Assembly: GCA_045596385.1 (NCBI GenBank)
Contig: JAZOCC010000018.1
Coordinates: 1-64,000 of the forward strand
From: SIG307 sp045596385
Lineage (GTDB): Bacteria > Bacillota > Clostridia > Lachnospirales > Lachnospiraceae
DNA length: 64,000 nucleotides
Direction of reading: 5' to 3'
Both the position numbers and the translations under genes were made by a program. Of this stretch, positions 1 to 6,777 are shown piece after piece; position 1 is the stretch's first letter, and every line of letters starts with the position of its first letter. The notes below the pieces were generated by a model, which saw only the letters and a program-made list of their open reading frames with translations, was not told the origin of the DNA and did not search any database.

Positions 1-14
1 AAATGTACAAAGAG

Positions 15-113
15 ACTGTGGTTGTAGCCTTTCTAAAACCATCAAGTGGTAGGGGTAATGAAACAAACCACAGTATCTCCAATAGTATAGCATACAGTCC
101 TTGGAGAGGGACT
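15..113 (+). promoter_or_regulatory. structured leader candidate upstream of the xylanase
   Basis: No gene is visible in 1-219. A perfect 9-bp inverted repeat pairs 15-23 (ACTGTGGTT) with 66-74 (AACCACAGT). It encloses a smaller hairpin, ACCA (38-41) with TGGT (47-50), with flanking CCT/AGG that could extend it. A second hairpin pairs AGTCC with GGACT around 96-113. Neither is followed by a T-run, so these are not ordinary terminators. I could not match the fold to a riboswitch class I know. A TATAAT at 130-135 has no good -35; if it is the real promoter, the structure lies upstream of the xylanase transcript and may belong to the gene before the window. Confidence 0.35.
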
Positions 114-219
114 ATAAACACTACTACTTTATAATACGAGGAGGTAAACAGGGCTGAAATCAAGTTTGACATATAGATGGGGAATGAATTTTGTTACTAT
201 TTTGGAGGTTTATTTTAAA

Positions 220-2337
220 ATGAAAAAGAAGTTTAAGAAGTGGGTAAGTTCTGTCCTTACAGCGGCACTGCTGGTGGGCACATTGCTGGTTCCGAACCAT
301 CGTGCGGAAGCGGCAGATGAAACATTGTTGAATACATACGGTTCCGTATTCGGATACTCCGGAACCTGTATCAACTTAAATCAGTTGCGGAACGCAAATA
401 CACTGGCGCATGTGAAGTCTCAGTACAACAGTATTACACTGGAAAATGAGATGAAGCCGGATGCAATGCTTGGCTATTCCGCGAACCTGATTTCTAAGGA
501 TGAAGCGAGACGATTGGGATATTACATTCCGTCTTCCATGACGGAGAATTATGTTCCGAGAATCAATTTTAATACGGTGGATGAAGTAATGAAAATCTGT
601 CAGCAGAATGGCTTGAAAATGCGTGCCCATACGCTGGTATGGCACAGCCAGACTCCGGACTGGTTCTTCAGAAACGGATATTCCACCAACAACGGGTATG
701 TATCCCAGGCGCAGATGGATTTGCGTATGGAGTTTTATGTAAAGACTGTGATTGATCATGTGTACAACAGTCCGTACGGTGATGTGGTGTATGCATGGGA
801 TGTGGTAAATGAGTATCAGCATGCCACAAGCTGCGGTTGGTTGTCCATTTACGGCAACGTAAACAACTATCCGTCCTTTGTAAAGAAGGCATTTCAATAC
901 GCCCATGATCGTCTGGAGTACTTCGGTAAGGGCAACTCCGTAAGTCTCTTTTATAACGACTACAACACCTATATGGAAGTAAATGACATCATCACTATGG
1001 TGAACTTTATTAACTCCAACGGAAAGATTTGTGACGGTGTGGGCATGCAGTCCCATCTGAACACGAACTATCCGAGCGTTTCCTACTATACGGATGCGGT
1101 AAAAGCGTTTTTAAACGAAGGTTTTGAGGTGCAGATTACGGAGCTTGATGTAGTAAATAAGGGCGATACCGACCAGGCGGATTACTTGTATCAGATTATG
1201 TCCAACTTACTGGCATTAAAGAAAAACGGCGCTAAGATTACCGGAATTACCGTTTGGGGACTTTCCGATGATGTGACCTGGATTCGTGGTGAGAGACCGT
1301 TGTTATTCTCTACGTTGGGACAGCCGAAGAGTGCTTATTATCGTATGTTAGAGGCATATCGTAACGCAGGCTTTAACGGCGGTGGCAACAATTCCGGCAA
1401 TAACGGAAACAGCGGAAATACCGGTAACAATGGAAATACCGGAAACGACGGTGCTACGGTAGTTCAATGTGAGAACATGACCAAGAGTGGCCAGTATACC
1501 GGAAATGTAGGAAATCCGTTTAACGGTGTGGCATTGTATGCAAATAATGATGCGGTATCCTTTACACAGAATTTTACCACGGGTACCAGCAATTTTACGT
1601 TACGCGGAGCATCCAACGGTTCCAATACCGCAAAGGTGGATTTGGTAATCGGCGGACAGACCAAGGGGACCTTCAGTTTTACCGGTACCCAGGCAACCGA
1701 AGCAACCATCAAGAACGTATCCCACGGAACCGGTAATCAGACGGTTCAGTTGGTAGTAACTACCGATGACGGCAGCTGGGATTGTTATGCGGACTATTTG
1801 TCCATTTCCGCAGTTACCGGAAACAATAATACCGGAAACAACGGAAATAATAACAACAATAATAACAACAATAACAATAATAACTGGGGCAACAATTGGG
1901 GAAACAACTGGGGGAACAACGACTGGAACAATAATAACGGAAACAATAACGGAAACAATGGCGGAGCTGCCGGCGCACAGACCAATGAGGTACAGTGTGA
2001 GTCTATGACCAAGAGCGGACAGTACACCGGAAATACCAATAATCCGTTTAATGGTGTCGCATTGTATGCCAACAACGATAAGATTTCCTTCTCCCAGTAC
2101 TTTGCGTATGATACCCATAGCTTTACCCTGCGTGGTGCATCCAATAATTCCAAGACCGCAAGAGTGGATTTGGTAATCAACGGTCAGACCATGGGTTCCT
2201 TCTATTTCGGAAACAATAGCCCGACCGAGTATACCGTTCAGAATGTTAAGCATGCAACCGGACAGGTGACCATCGAGTTGGTGGTAACCACCGATGACGG
2301 TAGTTGGGACGCATATCTTGATTATTTGAAGTTCTAG
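220..2337 (+). CDS. secreted GH10 endo-1,4-beta-xylanase with two CBM36-like modules
   Basis: Cleaves internal beta-1,4 bonds of xylan outside the cell. The 705-residue protein has a signal peptide (about 1-31, AEA cleavage site), a GH10 barrel (about 33-385), an Asn/Gly linker, a carbohydrate-binding module (about 413-533), a second low-complexity linker with WGNN repeats, and a second copy of the module (about 586-705). Acid/base Glu198 lies in WDVVNE and nucleophile Glu308 in ITELD, the expected GH10 pair. The modules (ENMTKSGQYTG, VVTTDDGSWD) look like CBM36, a calcium-dependent xylan-binding family; this is from memory. The ATG at 220 is chosen because TTTGGAGG precedes it and it begins the signal peptide; an upstream in-frame TTG at 166 has no ribosome site. 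No cell-wall anchor or dockerin is seen. A terminator follows. Confidence 0.95.
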   Translation: MKKKFKKWVSSVLTAALLVGTLLVPNHRAEAADETLLNTYGSVFGYSGTCINLNQLRNANTLAHVKSQYNSITLENEMKPDAMLGYSANLISKDEARRLGYYIPSSMTENYVPRINFNTVDEVMKICQQNGLKMRAHTLVWHSQTPDWFFRNGYSTNNGYVSQAQMDLRMEFYVKTVIDHVYNSPYGDVVYAWDVVNEYQHATSCGWLSIYGNVNNYPSFVKKAFQYAHDRLEYFGKGNSVSLFYNDYNTYMEVNDIITMVNFINSNGKICDGVGMQSHLNTNYPSVSYYTDAVKAFLNEGFEVQITELDVVNKGDTDQADYLYQIMSNLLALKKNGAKITGITVWGLSDDVTWIRGERPLLFSTLGQPKSAYYRMLEAYRNAGFNGGGNNSGNNGNSGNTGNNGNTGNDGATVVQCENMTKSGQYTGNVGNPFNGVALYANNDAVSFTQNFTTGTSNFTLRGASNGSNTAKVDLVIGGQTKGTFSFTGTQATEATIKNVSHGTGNQTVQLVVTTDDGSWDCYADYLSISAVTGNNNTGNNGNNNNNNNNNNNNNWGNNWGNNWGNNDWNNNNGNNNGNNGGAAGAQTNEVQCESMTKSGQYTGNTNNPFNGVALYANNDKISFSQYFAYDTHSFTLRGASNNSKTARVDLVINGQTMGSFYFGNNSPTEYTVQNVKHATGQVTIELVVTTDDGSWDAYLDYLKF
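1830..1965 (+). repeat. low-complexity AAC/AAT and TGGGGNAACAA tandem repeats in the xylanase linker
   Basis: A run of AAC/AAT codons encodes polyasparagine and is followed by three to four tandem copies of a TGG-GG(N)-AAC-AA(Y) unit (WGNN repeats). It separates the two binding modules. Such tracts are prone to slippage, so linker length may vary between strains. Confidence 0.85.
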
Positions 2338-2364
2338 AGTCAGGATTCCTTCGGAATTGCATAG

Positions 2365-2398
2365 AAAAGAGACGCTGCTTGATGTAGTGTCTCTTTTT
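2365..2398 (+). terminator. intrinsic terminator of the xylanase
   Basis: AAAAGAGAC (2365-2373) pairs with GTCTCTTTT (2389-2397); with G-U pairs the stem extends to about 14 bp and ends in a T-run. It lies 27 bases after the xylanase stop. Confidence 0.85.
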
Positions 2399-2457
2399 GT
2401 ATGACCTTCATTCGTTTCGGGCATACTGTTACCAAAAAAGAAGGGAACGGTAACGAT

Positions 2458-3225
2458 ATGAATCGGAATATGAATGATAATAACAAGGAAAAAAATAACA
2501 CTGCAGAAGATGACGTAAACGAAGCAGATAACAAGAAAAACAATTCTTCCGATGACAGAGCGGAGCGACGTGAAACGGAAAAGCAGCGGGACGAGAAGAT
2601 TTCCGAATACGGTCAGACGGTGTTAAATACCGGAGAACCGGGAAAGCGCATTCATTTGCTTTCTATTATCGGGGAAATCGAGGGACATGAATGTTCTGCC
2701 CAGAATATGAAGACTACCAAGTATGAGCATGTGTTACCGCAGCTGGCGCAGATTGAGGACGATAAGAACATCGGAGGGCTTTTAATTTTGCTTAATACGG
2801 TGGGCGGAGACGTGGAAAGCGGTTTGGCCATTGCGGAAATGATTGCCTCCTTAAGTAAACCGACAGTATCTTTAGTACTGGGCGGTGGCCACTCCATCGG
2901 GGTACCGCTGGCGGTATCCACGGACTATTCCTTTATTGTACCGACGGGAACTATGATTGTACATCCGGTGCGTATGAGCGGCATGGTGATTGGGGCACCC
3001 CAGACCTATGAATATTTTCGCCGGATTCAGGACCGCATCACCGGATTCGTGGCATCTCACAGTAAGGTGAAAAAAGAGCGCATCGAAGAAATGATGTTAA
3101 AGGAAGGGGAACTGACAAAGGATTTAGGGACGATTCTCGTAGGAGAGGATGCGGTAAGAGAAGGTTTTATTGATGAAGTGGGCGGCATACAGGCGGCGAT
3201 GAAAAAGATGAAAGAGATGATGTAA
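2458..3225 (+). CDS. ClpP-family serine peptidase, TepA-like
   Basis: A 255-residue cytoplasmic protein. Residues 1-55 are charged and disordered (Asn/Asp/Lys/Glu-rich); the rest is a ClpP/crotonase fold. The nucleophile is probably Ser146 in GGGHSIG and the histidine His169 in IVHPV; NTVGGDVESG is the oxyanion region. The order and wording of motifs resemble the Firmicutes TepA (translocation-enhancing) branch rather than housekeeping ClpP. No signal peptide or membrane anchor is seen, and no Clp ATPase is adjacent. The start at 2458 is preferred because GAAGGGA lies just upstream; an in-frame ATG at 2401 abuts the preceding terminator and would leave no leader. No clear promoter was found. 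A terminator follows at 3232. Confidence 0.82.
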   Translation: MNRNMNDNNKEKNNTAEDDVNEADNKKNNSSDDRAERRETEKQRDEKISEYGQTVLNTGEPGKRIHLLSIIGEIEGHECSAQNMKTTKYEHVLPQLAQIEDDKNIGGLLILLNTVGGDVESGLAIAEMIASLSKPTVSLVLGGGHSIGVPLAVSTDYSFIVPTGTMIVHPVRMSGMVIGAPQTYEYFRRIQDRITGFVASHSKVKKERIEEMMLKEGELTKDLGTILVGEDAVREGFIDEVGGIQAAMKKMKEMM

Positions 3226-3231
3226 ATGTGT

Positions 3232-3265
3232 AAAAGTGTCATGTTGGATAACATGGCACTTTTTT
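3232..3265 (+). terminator. intrinsic terminator after the TepA-like gene
   Basis: AAAAGTGTCATGT (3232-3244) pairs with ACATGGCACTTTT (from 3251) with one G-U/mismatch position, and ends in six Ts. Confidence 0.88.
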
Positions 3266-3308
3266 GTGAGAAAATGAAGGATAATAAGGGAATCTGAAGA
3301 TGTTTTTG

Positions 3309-3337
3309 TTGACGTATGCAGGAGATTGAACTATAAT
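3309..3337 (+). promoter_or_regulatory. sigma-A promoter of the esterase lipoprotein gene
   Basis: TTGACG at 3309-3314 and TATAAT at 3332-3337 are 17 bp apart, a near-consensus housekeeping promoter. The untranslated leader is about 65 bases. It lies after the preceding terminator, so the esterase gene is its own unit. Confidence 0.85.
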
Positions 3338-3410
3338 GTTCATCGTGAGAACGATTTTATAGCGATAGGAAAACTTGTAAGTTTACCCTATCAAAGGAAA
3401 GGGAACGGAT

Positions 3411-4523
3411 ATGAAAAAGAGTTTAAAAAAGCATGGAATTGCGACGCTGTTTGTATGTGGCATGATGTTAGGACTTGCGGCATGCGGAAATAGTACGGAT
3501 GCAGATACAAAGCCGACGGAGGGAGTAAACGCCACACCGGCAGTAGAGGCAACAGCAACCCCGGAACCGACTGCAACCCCGGAACCGACGGCTACTCCTG
3601 TGCCGACCGCCACGCCGGAACCGACTGCAACGCCTGCACCGGTGTATGCGGAGAATGCCTGGTTTGACAATGGAAACGGTGCGGATATGGCAGAAGAGGG
3701 TGCAACGGTGGAAGTAAAGGCACCGGCGGGGTATTTGTATAAAAAGGCAGATGTGGAGTACGGTGAGATTATTACGACGAAGTATTATTCCGCTACCTGC
3801 GGACGAGAGAAGAATGTCATTATTGCACTTCCGGCAGACTACACCGAGGAAAAGCAGTATCCGGTGACCTATGTGTTGCACGGTGTGGGCGGTTCCGAGA
3901 AGGATATGATTGGAAACGGGAACAGCGGAGCCCGTGTGATTGCGGCAAATCTGGCAGCAAAGGGAGAAGCGAAGGAGATGATTCTCGTATTCCCGAATAT
4001 GTATTCCAGTGCAACCCAGACACATTTTTCCAAGATTGACCATGAGAATATGGCGGCTTACGATAATTTTGTAAACGATATGGCAAATGATTTGATGCCG
4101 TTTATGGAAGCGAATTATTCAGTGGCTACTGGACGTGAAAACACGGCAGTTGTCGGCTTTTCCATGGGAGGAAGAGAGTCTCTTTGTATCGGGTTTTCCA
4201 GACCGGATTTGTTCGGTTATGTGGGCGCGATTGCTCCGGCGCCGGGCCTGACACCGGGCAAGGATATGTTCCTGGACCATGTGGGTACCTTTTCGGAAGA
4301 GGAGCTGATATTTGAAGGAGAAAGTCCGGAGATTTTGATGATTTGCAGTGGTGACAAGGATAGCGTGGTAGGTAAGTTTCCGTTTAGCTATCACAATATT
4401 TTAAATGCCAACGGTGTCAATCATATTTGGTGGGAGATTCCGGGTTCCGATCACGGAGACCCTGCGATTTCCAGCGGCTTATATAATTTCTGTAAGTCGA
4501 TTTTTAAGACGGAGCAGGAATAA
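3411..4523 (+). CDS. lipoprotein carbohydrate esterase (esterase D/CE1-like alpha/beta hydrolase)
   Basis: A 370-residue surface lipoprotein, likely removing acetyl or feruloyl groups from plant polysaccharide. The signal peptide ends in lipobox LAAC (Cys25). A spacer (about 40-78) of repeated TPEPTA units holds the enzyme off the membrane. The catalytic domain (about 100-370) matches the esterase D family: oxyanion motif HGVGG (157-161), nucleophile Ser251 in GFSMGG, an Asp in GDKD (315-317) and His348 in GSDHGD. Family knowledge suggests a CE1-type feruloyl or acetylxylan esterase; the xylanase close upstream supports that, but the substrate is inferred. It is monocistronic with its own promoter. 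No terminator is obvious behind it. Confidence 0.85.
   Translation: MKKSLKKHGIATLFVCGMMLGLAACGNSTDADTKPTEGVNATPAVEATATPEPTATPEPTATPVPTATPEPTATPAPVYAENAWFDNGNGADMAEEGATVEVKAPAGYLYKKADVEYGEIITTKYYSATCGREKNVIIALPADYTEEKQYPVTYVLHGVGGSEKDMIGNGNSGARVIAANLAAKGEAKEMILVFPNMYSSATQTHFSKIDHENMAAYDNFVNDMANDLMPFMEANYSVATGRENTAVVGFSMGGRESLCIGFSRPDLFGYVGAIAPAPGLTPGKDMFLDHVGTFSEEELIFEGESPEILMICSGDKDSVVGKFPFSYHNILNANGVNHIWWEIPGSDHGDPAISSGLYNFCKSIFKTEQE
3545..3640 (+). repeat. tandem Thr-Pro-Glu-Pro linker repeats
   Basis: Repeated CAACCCCGGAACCGACTG-like units encode the ATPEPT spacer of the esterase lipoprotein. The same kind of Thr/Pro linker, with different codons, occurs in the lipoprotein at 35847. Confidence 0.8.
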
Positions 4524-4576
4524 ACAGCATGGCTTGTAATGGAAAACCTAAATTTGTTTCAAAAAGAAAATAGGGA

Positions 4577-4605
4577 TTGACAAGACCGGACAGTAAGACT
4601 ATAAT
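4577..4605 (+). promoter_or_regulatory. consensus sigma-A promoter upstream of the leader peptide
   Basis: TTGACA (4577-4582) and TATAAT (4600-4605) match consensus fully with a 17-bp spacer. Transcription would begin near 4612, and the RNA would start with a small hairpin, TCGGC paired with GCCGA (4629-4642), before the 33-codon ORF. Confidence 0.92.
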
Positions 4606-4669
4606 ACAATTGTTGTCAGAAAATGGAATCGGCGTCAGCCGAAATTTAAAAGAAAGTGAGGGATACGAT

Positions 4670-4771
4670 ATGAACAACAAAAAATTAATTGTAACGGCGA
4701 CAAAAGTGAATACGTTTTGTAAGAGTTATGTGCAGAGAACATATGGTATGACCTCATCTTGTCCGAGATAG
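4670..4771 (+). CDS. 33-residue peptide, probable regulatory leader of the ABC exporter
   Basis: A short ORF with a good ribosome site (GAGGG, 8 bases before ATG), driven by a consensus promoter and followed 30 bases later by a strong intrinsic terminator and then two ABC exporter genes. The peptide is basic, has two Cys (FCKSY and SSCPR) and no signal peptide or double-glycine leader. The layout resembles the B. subtilis bmrB-bmrCD leader, where translation of a short ORF controls read-through into a heterodimeric multidrug exporter. The regulatory role is inferred. The alternative, a peptide exported by the transporter, is less likely because no maturation enzyme or leader motif is nearby. 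Confidence 0.55.
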   Translation: MNNKKLIVTATKVNTFCKSYVQRTYGMTSSCPR

Positions 4772-4801
4772 ATTTGTTTTGTATTGCGATATGATGAATG
4801 T

Positions 4802-4835
4802 GAGCCCGTAGTGTGATTGCGCTACGGGCTCTTTT
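4802..4835 (+). terminator. intrinsic terminator/attenuator before the ABC exporter
   Basis: A 12-bp stem pairs 4802-4813 (GAGCCCGTAGTG) with 4820-4831 (CGCTACGGGCTC) with one G-U pair, and is followed by TTTT. It separates the leader ORF from the ABC genes, for which no second promoter was found, so read-through would be needed for exporter expression. Confidence 0.88.
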
Positions 4836-4837
4836 GC

Positions 4838-4965
4838 GTGCAGGCAAAGTGAGCTTTGAGGTGACGATGCGAGCTGGCTCGCAAGAGTCAGCGAAAGGCG
4901 AACGCGCCCACGACCGAGCGGCTATGCCGCGAGGTGCGGGGCAGCACAAAGTGCGTTGCCTACAC
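4838..4965. repeat. GC-rich palindromic element, dispersed repeat copy 1
   Basis: A 128-bp GC-rich segment bounded by imperfect inverted ends GTGCAGGCAA (4838-4847) and TTGCCTACAC (4956-4965), 9 of 10 pairing. Inside are short hairpins (GCGAGC/GCTCGC, GCGGC/GCCGC). Block 4898-4915 and block 4915-4941 recur in inverse orientation at 31912-31928 and 31964-31990, the latter with 25 of 27 bases identical. The base composition differs from its surroundings. No protein is supported. Confidence 0.6.
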
Positions 4966-4995
4966 AAATGGACAAGATGCGGTTTTGGAGGAGTT

Positions 4996-6765
4996 ATGAA
5001 GAAGGTAAGTTATTATTTGAAAAAGTATTGGTTCTCCTATCTGATTGCGGTAATTTGCCTGGTGGTACAGATTACCATCGATATGTTGAACCCGCAGGTG
5101 ACCATTCGGATTATCGATGATGTCATCGGAAAAGGAGAGCTTTCGCTGTTAAAGTATTCTCTTTTAATGATGCTGGTTTTTGCTTTGGGAAGAGTGGTGT
5201 TCGGGTATACCAAGGAGTATTTGTTTGATACCACCAGCTTTAAAATCAGTGTGGATATCAGAAAGGGGCTGTTCCGGCATATTCAGAAGCTTTCCGTGAA
5301 TTACTTTGACAAGAGTAATACCGGAGAAATTATGTCCCGTGTGAAGGATGATGTGGACCGTATTCAGGCATCCTTCGGTTATGTCGGAATGCTGATATTA
5401 AACGTAATCATTCATATGTCCATGGTTGTGTTTTGCATGGTACGCATCAGTTTGAAGCTGTCCGTTATTCCGCTCATTGCCATTCCGGTGTGTGCGGTGC
5501 TGGCGATTGTACTGGAGCGGAAGCTTGACAAAGTATACGAGGACATCAGTGAAGAAAACGCGGAAATGAATACCGTGGCAGAAGAGAATCTGGCAGGCGT
5601 ACGTACTGTAAAAGCATTTGCAAGGGAAAAGTTCGAAATCAAAAAGTTTTTACAGCATAACAAGAAGTATTATGACCTGAACATGCGTCAATCCAAGCTT
5701 TGGATTCGTTATTATCCGTTTTTCCAGATGATTTCAAAGGTGTTGCCGATTACCTCCATTATTGTGGGCGGTGTCATGGTAATGGACGGTGAAATCACAC
5801 TGGGTACCCTGGGCGCGTTTATCGAATACTGTAACAACGTGGTTTGGCCTTTAGAAATGCTGGGCTGGCTGTCCAATGAACTGGCGGCGGCTTTTGCTTC
5901 CAGGAAGAAGATTAACAAGATTTACAATGAAACTTCCATGATTACAGAGCCGGAGAATCCGGTGAAGCTTCCGCAGGTAAAGGGCGAGATTTCCTTTGAA
6001 CATGTGGATTTTGAGCTGGAAGAAAAGCAGATATTAAAGGATGTGTCCTTCCGGGTCCCGGCAGGAAATACTCTGGGGATTATCGGTGCTACCGGTTCGG
6101 GTAAGAGTTCTTTAATCAATCTTTTGCTTCGTATGTATGATGCGAATGCCGGTACCGTACGGTTGGACGGTGTGGATGTAAAGGAGCTTTCCCTCGGACA
6201 GTTAAGAGAAAGCGTGTCTCTTGTGATGCAGGATGTATTCCTGTTCTCGGATTCCGTCAGCGAAAATGTAAAGCTGGGAAGAAAGAATCTGCTTACGGAT
6301 ACGGAAGTGGCAACTGCGCTACAAAAAGCGCAGGCGGCAGGCTTTGTAGGGAAGCTTGAGGACGGTGCGGAGACCATTATCGGAGAACGTGGCGTCGGTC
6401 TTTCCGGCGGTCAGAAGCAGCGAATCAGTATGGCGAGAGCCTTTGCGAAGGAAACCCCGATTTTGGTGCTGGACGATTCCACGTCGGCGCTTGATATGGA
6501 GACGGAGCGTATGATTCAGAAGACGCTGCGGGAGATTACGGGTATTACAAAATTAATTATTGCCCATCGGATTTCTTCCGTGCGTCATGCGGATGAGATT
6601 ATCGTGCTGGAGGAAGGTAAGATTGCCGAGCGGGGAACCCATGAGGAACTGCTGGCAAAGAAGGGGTATTATTATAAGACCTATCAGGCACAGTACGGCG
6701 AATATATGGGTGTACCGGAGGAGAGTCCGGTTACGGGCGAAGTTGCTGCTTCGCTGACAGAATAG
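4996..6765 (+). CDS. ABC exporter half-transporter with degenerate catalytic site (BmrC-like)
   Basis: A 589-residue half-transporter: a six-helix membrane domain (about 1-310) then a nucleotide-binding domain. Walker A is GATGSGKS (from 364), signature LSGGQ (469-473), Walker B ends LVLDD with Asp493, and His is in IIAHR. The residue that should be the catalytic Glu is Asp494, the mark of the degenerate subunit in heterodimeric exporters such as BmrC/BmrD and TM287/288. Its partner is encoded 12 bases downstream. The pair probably pumps drugs, lipids or peptides out; substrate unknown. The start at 4996 has TTGGAGGAG upstream; the reading frame stays open into the repeat element but has no other good start. 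Confidence 0.9.
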   Translation: MKKVSYYLKKYWFSYLIAVICLVVQITIDMLNPQVTIRIIDDVIGKGELSLLKYSLLMMLVFALGRVVFGYTKEYLFDTTSFKISVDIRKGLFRHIQKLSVNYFDKSNTGEIMSRVKDDVDRIQASFGYVGMLILNVIIHMSMVVFCMVRISLKLSVIPLIAIPVCAVLAIVLERKLDKVYEDISEENAEMNTVAEENLAGVRTVKAFAREKFEIKKFLQHNKKYYDLNMRQSKLWIRYYPFFQMISKVLPITSIIVGGVMVMDGEITLGTLGAFIEYCNNVVWPLEMLGWLSNELAAAFASRKKINKIYNETSMITEPENPVKLPQVKGEISFEHVDFELEEKQILKDVSFRVPAGNTLGIIGATGSGKSSLINLLLRMYDANAGTVRLDGVDVKELSLGQLRESVSLVMQDVFLFSDSVSENVKLGRKNLLTDTEVATALQKAQAAGFVGKLEDGAETIIGERGVGLSGGQKQRISMARAFAKETPILVLDDSTSALDMETERMIQKTLREITGITKLIIAHRISSVRHADEIIVLEEGKIAERGTHEELLAKKGYYYKTYQAQYGEYMGVPEESPVTGEVAASLTE

Positions 6766-6777
6766 AGGTGAGTAAAA

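Noticed and set aside
1600..2424. Long minus-strand ORF opposite the xylanase binding modules
   Set aside because: It is the shadow of repetitive Asn/Gly codons; no ribosome site, and the translation is low-complexity Ile/Val.
4670..4771. 33-residue peptide as a RiPP or bacteriocin precursor exported by the ABC pair
   Set aside because: No double-glycine leader, no maturation enzyme and no peptidase domain on the ABC proteins; the terminator layout fits a regulatory leader better.
4813..4995. N-terminal extension of the first ABC subunit reading through the repeat element
   Set aside because: The frame is open by chance in GC-rich sequence; no ribosome site, and the ATG at 4996 has a strong one and gives normal family length.
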